Below, piece after piece: positions 9,735-21,736 of a stretch of DNA of 64,000 bases. A model generated the notes under the pieces. That model saw only the letters and a program-made list of their open reading frames with translations, was not told the DNA's origin and searched no databases. Where the stretch lies: contig CM049314.1 of the NCBI GenBank assembly GCA_026874595.1, positions 79,533,300 to 79,597,299 of the forward strand, written 5' to 3'. A program made the translations under genes and the position numbers. The DNA comes from Sipunculus nudus. Taxonomy: Eukaryota; Annelida; Sipuncula; Golfingiida; Sipunculidae. The stretch's first letter is position 1. Each line of letters opens with the position of its first letter.

Positions 9735-10097
9735 AAATCAGAAATAGAAAATTCCGATACTTTATAAAAGTAACGTTGTGGATTTTAGTGACCCTTTTGC
9801 ATATTTTACCTCAATTTTTCTACAGTTTTGCACCATATTAGACAGAAATAGATTCCCGGGAAGTAGAATAATACATTATTTCTTCAAGAAATAGTTGCAA
9901 AAAGGATTAATTAAGACACAGCTCATTTGCTTACAGTTTGCTTATGCTTTGCTTACGATGAAAACACCACACAATTTAAGCATTTTTCCACAAATACACA
10001 CAAATATGACCCATAGGGCACAGACTGTTTACCTGGCTAAAAATAGTTCCTGTTAGTGATCAGAAATCTAAATATTAAGGGCAAAATTGTTCAATCA
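9735..10097 (+). repeat. Hybrid monomer A/H
   Basis: An A head and core joined to an H-like tail with two single-base deletions relative to A, giving 363 bp. It is always followed by five-subrepeat G. Copies start at 9735, 16106, 42936, 45939 and 48942, all with GATCAGAAATC in the tail. That shared variant supports one founding exchange copied later. Confidence 0.87.
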
Positions 10098-10483
10098 AAA
10101 CCACAATTATAAAAATCCGCTACTTTCTTAAAGTCACATCATGAATTTTTGTGATCCTTTTGCATATTTCATCTCAATTTTCTACAGTTTTGCACCATAT
10201 TGGACAGAAATAGATTACCTGAATGTCAAATAATACATTATTTCTTGAGAAAATAGTTGCAAAAACAATTTATCAAGACACAGTTCCTTTGCTTACAGTT
10301 TGCTTACGCTTTGCTTATGCTTTGCTTATGCTTTGCTTACGATTAAAACACCACACAGTTTAAGCATTTTTCAATAAATATATACGAATATAACCCATAG
10401 GGACACAGACTGCTTCCATGGCTATATAATTGCACCTGTCAGTGAAGGTGAATGTAAAATTTAAAGGTTAAATCGTTTAAGCA

Positions 10484-10859
10484 AAATCAGAAAGAGAAAA
10501 TTCGGATACTTTATAAAAGTAACGTTGTGGATTTTTGTGACCCTTTTGAATATTTTTCCTCGTTTTTTCTACAGTTTTACACCATATTCGACAGAATTAT
10601 ATTACAGGAAAGTAGAATAATACATTATTTCTTTAGAAAATAGATGTAAAAAGGATTTATCAAGACAAAGTTCTTTGGCTTACAGTTTGCTTATTCTTTG
10701 CTTATGCTTTGCTTACGATGAAAACACCACACAATTTAAGCATTTTTCCACAAATACACACAAATATGACCCATAGGGACACAGACTGTTTACCTGTCTA
10801 CAAAAAAGTTCCTGTAAGTGATGAGGAATCTAAATATTATGGGTAAAATTGTTCAGTCA
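10484..10859 (+). repeat. Hybrid monomer E/C
   Basis: An E head and core (TTTTTCCTCG, CAGAATTATATTACAGG) with a C tail (CTGTCTACAAAAAAGTTCC), followed by D. The variant ACAAAGTTCTTTGGC appears at the switch. It also occurs in the C monomers at 50443 and 51935, so the acceptor or donor lineage can be followed. The duplicate copy is at 16855. Confidence 0.85.
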
Positions 10860-11235
10860 AAACCACAATTATAAAAATCCGCTACTTTCATAATGCGAAA
10901 TTATGGATTTTTTTAATCCTTTTGCATATTTTACCTCAATTTTTCTACAGTTTTGCACCATATTCGACAGAAAAAGATTCCCGGGAAGTAGAATAACACA
11001 TTATTTCTTAAGAAAATGTATGCAAAAAGGATTTATCAAGACACAGTTCCTTTGCTTAAAGTCTGCCTACGCTTTGCTTATGCTTTGCTTACGATGAAAA
11101 CACCAAACAATTTAAGCATTTTTCTATAAATATATACGAATATAACCCATAGGGACACAGACTGCTTCCATGGCTATATAATTGCACCTGTCAGTGAAGG
11201 TGAGTCTAAAATTTAAGGGTAAAATCGTTTAAGCA
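10860..11235 (+). repeat. Hybrid monomer D/G
   Basis: A D head and core with a G-like tail (ATAACCCATAGGG, CTTCCATGGC, then GGTGAGTCTAAAATTT), followed by A. Copies start at 10860, 17231, 50818, 52310 and 56815. The GAGTCT variant is common to all of them and to the C/D hybrids at 14991, 21362 and 27340, linking these lineages. Confidence 0.87.
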
Positions 11236-13478
11236 AAATCAGAAATAGAAAATTCCGATACTTTATAAAAGTAACGTTGTGGATTTTAGTGACCCTTTTG
11301 CATATTTTACCTCAATTTTTCTACAGTTTTGCCCCATATTAGACAGAAATAGATTCCCGGGAAGTAGAATAATACATTATTTCTTCAAGAAATAGTTGCA
11401 AAAAGGATTAATTAAGACACAGCTCATTTGAATACAGTTTGCTTATGCTTTGCTTACGATGAAAACACCACACAATTTAAGCATTATTCTACAAATACAC
11501 ACAAATATAACCCATGGGGACACAGACTGTTTACCTGGCTACAAAATAGTTCCTGTTAGTGATCAGGAATCTAAATATTAAGGGTAAAATTGTTCAATCA
11601 AATTCAGAAATAGAAAATTCTGAAACGTTATAAGAGTGACATTGTGGATTTTTGTGAACCTTTTGCATATTTTACCTCAATTTTTCTACAGTTTTGCAGC
11701 GTTTTCGACAGAAATAGATTCCCGGGAAGTAGAATAATACATTATTTCTTCAGAAAATAGTTGCAAAAAGGATAGTTCAAGATACAGTTCCTTTGCTTAC
11801 AGTTTGCTTATTCTTTGTTTATGCTTTGCTTATGATGAAAACACCACACAATTTAAGCATTTTTCTACAAATACACAAAAATATGAACCATAGGGACACA
11901 GACTGGTTACCTGACTACAAAATAGTTCCCGTTAGTGATCAGGAATCAAAATATTAAGGGCAAAATTGTTCAATCAAATTCAGAAATAGAAAATTCTGAA
12001 ACGTTTTAGAGTGACATTGTGGATTTTTGTGAACCTTTAGCATATTTTACCTCAATTTTTCTACAGTTTTGCAGCGTTTTCGACAGAAATAGATTCCCGG
12101 GAAGTAGAATAATACATTATTTCTTCAGAAAATAGATGCAAAAAGGATTTATCAAGACACATTTCTTTTGCTTACAGTTTGCTTATTCTTTGCTTATGCT
12201 TTGCTTACGATGAAAACACCACACAATTTAAGCATTTTTCCACAAATACACACAAATATGACCCATAGGGACACAGACTGTTTACCTGTCTACAAAAAAA
12301 TTCCTGTAAGTGATGAGGAATCTAAATATTATGGGTAAAATTGTTCAGTCAAAACCACAATTATAAAAATCCGCTACTTTCATAATGCGAAATTATGGAT
12401 TTTTTTAATCCCTTTGCATATTTTACCTCAATTTTTCTACAGTTTTGCACCATATTCGACAGAAAAAGATTCCCGGGAAGTAGAATAACACATTATTTCT
12501 TAAGAAAATGTATGCAAAAAGGATTTATCAAGACACAGTTCCTTTGCTTAAAGTCTGCCTACGCTTTGCTTATGCTTTGCTTACGATGAAAACACCACAC
12601 AATTTAAGCATTTTTCTATAAATATATACGAATATGACCCATAGGGACACAGACTGCTTCCCTGGCTATATAATTGCACGTGTCAGTGAAGGTGAATGTA
12701 AAATTTAAAGGTTAAATCGTTTAAGCAAAATCAGAAAGAGAAAATTCGGATACTTTATAAAAGTAACGTTGTGGATTTTTGTGACCCTTTTGAATATTTT
12801 ACCTCGTTTTTTCTACAGTTTTACACCATATTCGACAGAACTATATTACAGGAAAGTAGAATAATACATTATTTCTTTAGAAAATAGATGTAAAAAGGAT
12901 TTATCAAGACACAGTTCCTTTGCCTACAGTTTGCTTATTCTTTGCTTATGCTTTGCTTACGATGAAAACACCACACAATTTAAGCATTTTTCCACAAATA
13001 CACACAAATATGACCCATAGGGGCACAGACTGTTTACCTGGCAACAAAATGGTTACTGTTTGTGATCAGGAATCTAAATATTAAGGGTAAAATTGTTCAA
13101 TCAAAACCACAATTATAAAAATCCGCTACTTTCTGAAAATGACATTATGGATTCTTTTATCCTTTTGCATATTTTACCTCAATTTTTCAACAGTTTTGCA
13201 CCATATTCGACAGAAATAGATTCTCTGAATGTCGAATAATACATTATTTCTTTAGAAAATAGATGTAAAAAGGATTTATCAAGACACAGTTCCTTTGCTT
13301 ACAGTTTGCTTACGCTTTGCTTATGCTTTGCTTACGGTGAAAACACCTCAAAACTGACGCATTTTTCTATAAATATATACAAATATGACCCATAGGGACA
13401 CAGACTGGTTCCATGGCTATATAATTGCACCTGTCAGTGAAGGTGAATCTAAAAATTAAGGGTAAAATCGTTTAAGCA

Positions 13479-13852
13479 AAATCAGATATAGAAAATTCAG
13501 ATACTTTAAAAAAGTAACATTGTGGATTTTTGTGACCCTTTTGAATATTTTACTTCAATTTTGCTACAGTTTTGCACCATGTTCGACAGAAATAGACACC
13601 CGGGAAGAAGAGTAATTCATTATTTCTTAAGGAATAAGTTGCAAAAAGGATTTATGAAAACACAGTTCCTTTGCTTACAGTTTGCTTATTCTTTGCTTAT
13701 GCTTTGCTTACGATGAAAACACCACACAATTTAAGCATTGTTCCACAAATACACACAAATATGACCCATAGGGCACAGACTGTTTACCTGGCTAAAAATA
13801 GTTCCTGTTAGTGATCAGGAATCTAAATATTAAGGGCAAAATTGTTCAATCA
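13479..13852 (+). repeat. Type H monomer (reference example)
   Basis: Alpha-family monomer of 374 bp, the rarest full type; copies start at 13479, 19850, 39317 and 54929. Its diagnostics are TCAGATATAG in the head, ACTTTAAAAAAGTAACATTG, TTACTTCAATTTTGCTACAG, GACACCCGGGAAGAAGAGT, AATTCATTATTTCTTAAG, and a tail with CATAGGGCACAGACTG and GGCTAAAAATAG. It is always preceded by F and followed by five-subrepeat G. That constant context points to a single origin followed by spread. Confidence 0.9.
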
Positions 13853-14238
13853 AAACCACAATTATAAAAATCCGCTACTTTCTTAAAGTCACATCATGAA
13901 TTTTTGTGATCCTTTTGCATATTTCATCTCAATTTTCTACAGTTTTGCACCATATTCGACAGAAATAGATTACCTGAATGTCAAATAATACATTATTTCT
14001 TGAGAAAATAGTTGCAAAAACAATTTATCAAGACACAGTTCCTTTGCTTACAGTTTGCTTACGCTTTGCTTATGCTTTGCTTATGCTTTGCTTACGATTA
14101 AAACACCACACAGTTTAAGCATTTTTCAATAAATATATACGAATATAACCCATAGGGACACAGACTGCTTCCATGGCTATATAATTGCACCTGTCAGTGA
14201 AGGTGAATGTAAAATTTAAAGGTTAAATCGTTTAAGCA

Positions 14239-14614
14239 AAATCAGAAAGAGAAAATTCGGATACTTTATAAAAGTAACGTTGTGGATTTTTGTGACCCTT
14301 TTGAATATTTTACCTCGTTTTTTCTACAGTTTTACACCATATTCGACAGAACTATATTACAGGAAAGTAGAATAATACATTATTTCTTTAGAAAATAGAT
14401 GTAAAAAGGATTTATCAAGACACAGTTCCTTTGCCTACAGTTTGCTTATTCTTTGCTTATGCTTTGCTTACGATAAAAACACCACACAATTTAAGCATTT
14501 TTCCACAAATACACACAAATATAACCCATGGGGACACAGACTGTTTACCTGGCTACAAAATAGTTCATGTTAGTGATCAGGAATCTAAATATTAAGGGTA
14601 AAATTGTTCAATCA
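14239..14614 (+). repeat. Hybrid monomer E/A
   Basis: An E head and core with an A tail (ATAACCCATGGGG), followed by B. Copies start at 14239, 20610, 43685, 46688, 49691 and 55688. All share CTTACGATAAAAACACC and GTTCATGTTAG, private changes absent from ordinary E and A. This indicates a single origin followed by copying to separate parts of the array. Confidence 0.88.
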
Positions 14615-14990
14615 AATTCAGAAATAGAAAATTCTGAAACGTTATAAGAGTGACATTGTGGATTTTTGTGAACCTTTTGCATATTTTACCTCAATTTTTC
14701 TACAGTTTTGCAGCGTTTTCGACAGAAATAGATTCCCGGGAAGTAGAATAATACATTATTTCTTCAGAAAATAGTTGCAAAAAGGATAGTTCAAGATACA
14801 GTTCCTTTGCTTACAGTTTGCTTATTCTTTGCTTATGCTTTGCTTACGATGAAAACACCACACAATTAAAGCATTTTTCTACAAATACACAAAAATATGA
14901 ACCATAGGGACACAGACTGGTTACCTGACTACAAAATACTTCCCGTTAGTGATCAGGAATCAAAATATTAAGGGCAAAATTGTTCAATCA

Positions 14991-15365
14991 AATTCAGAAA
15001 TAGAAAATTCTGAAACGTTTTAGAGTGACATTGTGGATTTTTGTGAACCTTTAGCATATTTTACCTCAATTTTTCTACAGTTTTGCAGCGTTTTCGACAG
15101 AAATAGATTCCCGGGAATTAGAATAACACATTATTTCTTAAGAAAATGTATGCAAAAAGGATTTATCAAGACACAGTTCCTTTGCTTAAAGTCTGCCTAC
15201 GCTTTGCTTATGCTTTGCTTACGATGAAAACACCAAACAATTTAAGCATTTTTCTATAAATATATACGAATATAACCCATAGGGACACAGACTGCTTCCA
15301 TGGCTATATAATTGCACCTGTCAGTGAAGGTGAGTCTAAAATTTAAGGGTAAAATCGTTTAAGCA
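14991..15365 (+). repeat. Hybrid monomer C/D
   Basis: A C head and core (CTTTAGCAT, GCAGCGTTTTC) change to D at GGGAATTAGAATAACACATT near 15112-15130. The tail is the D/G type with GGTGAGTCTAAAATTT, and A follows. Copies start at 14991, 21362 and 27340. The corresponding place in the 52686 block holds separate C56440 and D56815, so the hybrid is explained by loss of one monomer length (375 bp). Confidence 0.88.
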
Positions 15366-16105
15366 AAATCAGAAATAGAAAATTCCGATACTTTATAAAA
15401 GTAACGTTGTGGATTTTAGTGACCCTTTTGCATATTTTACCTCAATTTTTCTACAGTTTTGCCCCATATTAGACAGAAATAGATTCCCGGGAAGTAGAAT
15501 AATACATTATTTCTTCAAGAAATAGTTGCAAACAGGATTAATTAAGACACAGCTCATTTGCTTACAGTTTGCTTATGCTTTGCTTACGATGAAAACACCA
15601 CACAATTTAAGCATTATTCTACAAATACACACAAATATAACCCATGGGGACACAGACTGTTTACCTGGCAACAAAATGGTTACTGTTTGTGATCAGGAAT
15701 CTAAATATTAAGGGTAAAATTGTTCAATCAAAACCACAATTATAAAAATCCGCTACTTTCTTAAAATGACATTATGGATTCTTATATCCTTTTGCATATT
15801 TTACCTCAATTTTTCAACAGTTTTGCACCATATTCGACAGAAATAGATTCTCTGAATGTCGAATAATACATTATTTCTTTAGAAAATAGATGTAAAAAGG
15901 ATTTATCAAGACACAGTTCCTTTGCTTACAGTTTGCTTACGCTTTGCTTATGCTTTGCTTACGGTGAAAACACCTCAAAACTGACGCATTTTTCTATAAA
16001 TATATACAAATATGACCCATAGGGACACAGACTGGTTCCATGGCTATATAATTGCACCTGTCAGTGAAGGTGAATCTAAAAATTAAGGGTAAAATCGTTT
16101 AAGCA
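15366..16105 (+). repeat. Two-monomer block A/E - F (740 bp), duplication junction
   Basis: A15366 (365 bp) begins as a GCAAACAGG-type A. After CCTGGC it ends with the E tail AACAAAATGGTTACTGTTTG and is followed by F15731. No other A monomer in the window is followed by F. This hybrid is the physical junction of the 6371-bp duplication. Confidence 0.92.
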
Positions 16106-17606
16106 AAATCAGAAATAGAAAATTCCGATACTTTATAAAAGTAACGTTGTGGATTTTAGTGACCCTTTTGCATATTTTACCTCAATTTTTCTACAGTTTT
16201 GCACCATATTAGACAGAAATAGATTCCCGGGAAGTAGAATAATACATTATTTCTTCAAGAAATAGTTGCAAAAAGGATTAATTAAGACACAGCTCATTTG
16301 CTTACAGTTTGCTTATGCTTTGCTTACGATGAAAACACCACACAATTTAAGCATTTTTCCACAAATACACACAAATATGACCCATAGGGCACAGACTGTT
16401 TACCTGGCTAAAAATAGTTCCTGTTAGTGATCAGAAATCTAAATATTAAGGGCAAAATTGTTCAATCAAAACCACAATTATAAAAATCCGCTACTTTCTT
16501 AAAGTCACATCATGAATTTTTGTGATCCTTTTGCATATTTCATCTCAATTTTCTACAGTTTTGCACCATATTGGACAGAAATAGATTACCTGAATGTCAA
16601 ATAATACATTATTTCTTGAGAAAATAGTTGCAAAAACAATTTATCAAGACACAGTTCCTTTGCTTACAGTTTGCTTACGCTTTGCTTATGCTTTGCTTAT
16701 GCTTTGCTTACGATTAAAACACCACACAGTTTAAGCATTTTTCAATAAATATATACGAATATAACCCATAGGGACACAGACTGCTTCCATGGCTATATAA
16801 TTGCACCTGTCAGTGAAGGTGAATGTAAAATTTAAAGGTTAAATCGTTTAAGCAAAATCAGAAAGAGAAAATTCGGATACTTTATAAAAGTAACGTTGTG
16901 GATTTTTGTGACCCTTTTGAATATTTTTCCTCGTTTTTTCTACAGTTTTACACCATATTCGACAGAATTATATTACAGGAAAGTAGAATAATACATTATT
17001 TCTTTAGAAAATAGATGTAAAAAGGATTTATCAAGACAAAGTTCTTTGGCTTACAGTTTGCTTATTCTTTGCTTATGCTTTGCTTACGATGAAAACACCA
17101 CACAATTTAAGCATTTTTCCACAAATACACACAAATATGACCCATAGGGACACAGACTGTTTACCTGTCTACAAAAAAGTTCCTGTAAGTGATGAGGAAT
17201 CTAAATATTATGGGTAAAATTGTTCAGTCAAAACCACAATTATAAAAATCCGCTACTTTCATAATGCGAAATTATGGATTTTTTTAATCCTTTTGCATAT
17301 TTTACCTCAATTTTTCTACAGTTTTGCACCATATTCGACAGAAAAAGATTCCCGGGAAGTAGAATAACACATTATTTCTTAAGAAAATGTATGCAAAAAG
17401 GATTTATCAAGACACAGTTCCTTTGCTTAAAGTCTGCCTACGCTTTGCTTATGCTTTGCTTACGATGAAAACACCAAACAATTTAAGCATTTTTCTATAA
17501 ATATATACGAATATAACCCATAGGGACACAGACTGCTTCCATGGCTATATAATTGCACCTGTCAGTGAAGGTGAGTCTAAAATTTAAGGGTAAAATCGTT
17601 TAAGCA
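16106..17606 (+). repeat. HOR block A/H-G-E/C-D/G (1501 bp), second copy
   Basis: Monomers: A16106, G16469, E16855, D17231. This is the copy of 9735-11235 shifted by 6371 bp, with the same hybrid tails and private variants. Confidence 0.9.
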
Positions 17607-20600
17607 AAATCAGAAATAGAAAATTCCGATACTTTATAAAAGTAACGTTGTGGATTTTAGTGACCCTTTTGCATATTTTACCTCAATTTTTCTACAGTTT
17701 TGCCCCATATTAGACAGAAATAGATTCCCGGGAAGTAGAATAATACATTATTTCTTCAAGAAATAGTTGCAAAAAGGATTAATTAAGACACAGCTCATTT
17801 GAATACAGTTTGCTTATGCTTTGCTTACGATGAAAACACCACACAATTTAAGCATTATTCTACAAATACACACAAATATAACCCATGGGGACACAGACTG
17901 TTTACCTGGCTACAAAATAGTTCCTGTTAGTGATCAGGAATCTAAATATTAAGGGTAAAATTGTTCAATCAAATTCAGAAATAGAAAATTCTGAAACGTT
18001 ATAAGAGTGACATTGTGGATTTTTGTGAACCTTTTGCATATTTTACCTCAATTTTTCTACAGTTTTGCAGCGTTTTCGACAGAAATAGATTCCCGGGAAG
18101 TAGAATAATACATTATTTCTTCAGAAAATAGTTGCAAAAAGGATAGTTCAAGATACAGTTCCTTTGCTTACAGTTTGCTTATTCTTTGTTTATGCTTTGC
18201 TTATGATGAAAACACCACACAATTTAAGCATTTTTCTACAAATACACAAAAATATGAACCATAGGGACACAGACTGGTTACCTGACTACAAAATAGTTCC
18301 CGTTAGTGATCAGGAATCAAAATATTAAGGGCAAAATTGTTCAATCAAATTCAGAAATAGAAAATTCTGAAACGTTTTAGAGTGACATTGTGGATTTTTG
18401 TGAACCTTTAGCATATTTTACCTCAATTTTTCTACAGTTTTGCAGCGTTTTCGACAGAAATAGATTCCCGGGAAGTAGAATAATACATTATTTCTTCAGA
18501 AAATAGATGCAAAAAGGATTTATCAAGACACATTTCTTTTGCTTACAGTTTGCTTATTCTTTGCTTATGCTTTGCTTACGATGAAAACACCACACAATTT
18601 AAGCATTTTTCCACAAATACACACAAATATGACCCATAGGGACACAGACTGTTTACCTGTCTACAAAAAAATTCCTGTAAGTGATGAGGAATCTAAATAT
18701 TATGGGTAAAATTGTTCAGTCAAAACCACAATTATAAAAATCCGCTACTTTCATAATGCGAAATTATGGATTTTTTTAATCCCTTTGCATATTTTACCTC
18801 AATTTTTCTACAGTTTTGCACCATATTCGACAGAAAAAGATTCCCGGGAAGTAGAATAACACATTATTTCTTAAGAAAATGTATGCAAAAAGGATTTATC
18901 AAGACACAGTTCCTTTGCTTAAAGTCTGCCTACGCTTTGCTTATGCTTTGCTTACGATGAAAACACCACACAATTTAAGCATTTTTCTATAAATATATAC
19001 GAATATGACCCATAGGGACACAGACTGCTTCCCTGGCTATATAATTGCACGTGTCAGTGAAGGTGAATGTAAAATTTAAAGGTTAAATCGTTTAAGCAAA
19101 ATCAGAAAGAGAAAATTCGGATACTTTATAAAAGTAACGTTGTGGATTTTTGTGACCCTTTTGAATATTTTACCTCGTTTTTTCTACAGTTTTACACCAT
19201 ATTCGACAGAACTATATTACAGGAAAGTAGAATAATACATTATTTCTTTAGAAAATAGATGTAAAAAGGATTTATCAAGACACAGTTCCTTTGCCTACAG
19301 TTTGCTTATTCTTTGCTTATGCTTTGCTTACGATGAAAACACCACACAATTTAAGCATTTTTCCACAAATACACACAAATATGACCCATAGGGGCACAGA
19401 CTGTTTACCTGGCAACAAAATGGTTACTGTTTGTGATCAGGAATCTAAATATTAAGGGTAAAATTGTTCAATCAAAACCACAATTATAAAAATCCGCTAC
19501 TTTCTGAAAATGACATTATGGATTCTTTTATCCTTTTGCATATTTTACCTCAATTTTTCAACAGTTTTGCACCATATTCGACAGAAATAGATTCTCTGAA
19601 TGTCGAATAATACATTATTTCTTTAGAAAATAGATGTAAAAAGGATTTATCAAGACACAGTTCCTTTGCTTACAGTTTGCTTACGCTTTGCTTATGCTTT
19701 GCTTACGGTGAAAACACCTCAAAACTGACGCATTTTTCTATAAATATATACAAATATGACCCATAGGGACACAGACTGGTTCCATGGCTATATAATTGCA
19801 CCTGTCAGTGAAGGTGAATCTAAAAATTAAGGGTAAAATCGTTTAAGCAAAATCAGATATAGAAAATTCAGATACTTTAAAAAAGTAACATTGTGGATTT
19901 TTGTGACCCTTTTGAATATTTTACTTCAATTTTGCTACAGTTTTGCACCATGTTCGACAGAAATAGACACCCGGGAAGAAGAGTAATTCATTATTTCTTA
20001 AGGAATAAGTTGCAAAAAGGATTTATGAAAACACAGTTCCTTTGCTTACAGTTTGCTTATTCTTTGCTTATGCTTTGCTTACGATGAAAACACCACACAA
20101 TTTAAGCATTGTTCCACAAATACACACAAATATGACCCATAGGGCACAGACTGTTTACCTGGCTAAAAATAGTTCCTGTTAGTGATCAGGAATCTAAATA
20201 TTAAGGGCAAAATTGTTCAATCAAAACCACAATTATAAAAATCCGCTACTTTCTTAAAGTCACATCATGAATTTTTGTGATCCTTTTGCATATTTCATCT
20301 CAATTTTCTACAGTTTTGCACCATATTCGACAGAAATAGATTACCTGAATGTCAAATAATACATTATTTCTTGAGAAAATAGTTGCAAAAACAATTTATC
20401 AAGACACAGTTCCTTTGCTTACAGTTTGCTTACGCTTTGCTTATGCTTTGCTTATGCTTTGCTTACGATTAAAACACCACACAGTTTAAGCATTTTTCAA
20501 TAAATATATACGAATATAACCCATAGGGACACAGACTGCTTCCATGGCTATATAATTGCACCTGTCAGTGAAGGTGAATGTAAAATTTAAAGGTTAAATC

Positions 20601-21736
20601 GTTTAAGCAAAATCAGAAAGAGAAAATTCGGATACTTTATAAAAGTAACGTTGTGGATTTTTGTGACCCTTTTGAATATTTTACCTCGTTTTTTCTACAG
20701 TTTTACACCATATTCGACAGAACTATATTACAGGAAAGTAGAATAATACATTATTTCTTTAGAAAATAGATGTAAAAAGGATTTATCAAGACACAGTTCC
20801 TTTGCCTACAGTTTGCTTATTCTTTGCTTATGCTTTGCTTACGATAAAAACACCACACAATTTAAGCATTTTTCCACAAATACACACAAATATAACCCAT
20901 GGGGACACAGACTGTTTACCTGGCTACAAAATAGTTCATGTTAGTGATCAGGAATCTAAATATTAAGGGTAAAATTGTTCAATCAAATTCAGAAATAGAA
21001 AATTCTGAAACGTTATAAGAGTGACATTGTGGATTTTTGTGAACCTTTTGCATATTTTACCTCAATTTTTCTACAGTTTTGCAGCGTTTTCGACAGAAAT
21101 AGATTCCCGGGAAGTAGAATAATACATTATTTCTTCAGAAAATAGTTGCAAAAAGGATAGTTCAAGATACAGTTCCTTTGCTTACAGTTTGCTTATTCTT
21201 TGCTTATGCTTTGCTTACGATGAAAACACCACACAATTAAAGCATTTTTCTACAAATACACAAAAATATGAACCATAGGGACACAGACTGGTTACCTGAC
21301 TACAAAATACTTCCCGTTAGTGATCAGGAATCAAAATATTAAGGGCAAAATTGTTCAATCAAATTCAGAAATAGAAAATTCTGAAACGTTTTAGAGTGAC
21401 ATTGTGGATTTTTGTGAACCTTTAGCATATTTTACCTCAATTTTTCTACAGTTTTGCAGCGTTTTCGACAGAAATAGATTCCCGGGAATTAGAATAACAC
21501 ATTATTTCTTAAGAAAATGTATGCAAAAAGGATTTATCAAGACACAGTTCCTTTGCTTAAAGTCTGCCTACGCTTTGCTTATGCTTTGCTTACGATGAAA
21601 ACACCAAACAATTTAAGCATTTTTCTATAAATATATACGAATATAACCCATAGGGACACAGACTGCTTCCATGGCTATATAATTGCACCTGTCAGTGAAG
21701 GTGAGTCTAAAATTTAAGGGTAAAATCGTTTAAGCA
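17607..21736 (+). repeat. Long HOR block with H (4130 bp), second copy
   Basis: Monomers: A17607, B17972, C18348, D18723, E19099, F19475, H19850, G20224, E20610, B20986, C/D21362. This is the copy of 11236-15365 shifted by 6371 bp. Its last two monomers are also the start of the 5978-bp duplication, so two duplication units overlap here. Confidence 0.9.

Larger units (their letters stand above)
9735..11235 (+). repeat. HOR block A/H-G-E/C-D/G (1501 bp)
   Basis: Four monomers: A9735 (363 bp, with an H-like tail GGGCACAGACTG and GGCTAAAAATAG), G10098, E10484 (with a C tail), and D10860 (with a G-like tail TTCCATGGC and GGTGAGTCTAAAATTTAAGG). All but G are hybrids. The block recurs at 16106. 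Confidence 0.9.
11236..15365 (+). repeat. Long HOR block A-B-C-D-E-F-H-G-E/A-B-C/D (4130 bp)
   Basis: Eleven monomers: A11236, B11601, C11977, D12352, E12728, F13104, H13479, G13853, E14239, B14615, C/D14991. Markers are CTCATTTGAATACAG in A, TTCTTTGTTTATGC in B, AATCCCTTTGC in D and AGCATTGTTCC in H. All four recur at the same spacing in the block at 17607. Confidence 0.9.
9299..15669 (+). repeat. 6371-bp tandem segmental duplication, copy 1
   Basis: Every phased monomer start from F9360 to A15366 has a partner exactly 6371 bp downstream. Rare markers are shared, including CAGAATTATATTACAGG (10594), ACAAAGTTCTTTGGC, AATCCCTTTGC, AGCATTGTTCC and CAAAATACTTCCCG. I saw no mismatch in the stretches compared. 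The junction lies within the 19 bases CACAGACTGTTTACCTGGC (15651-15669, equivalent to 9280-9298), where A sequence turns into E sequence. Confidence 0.9.
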
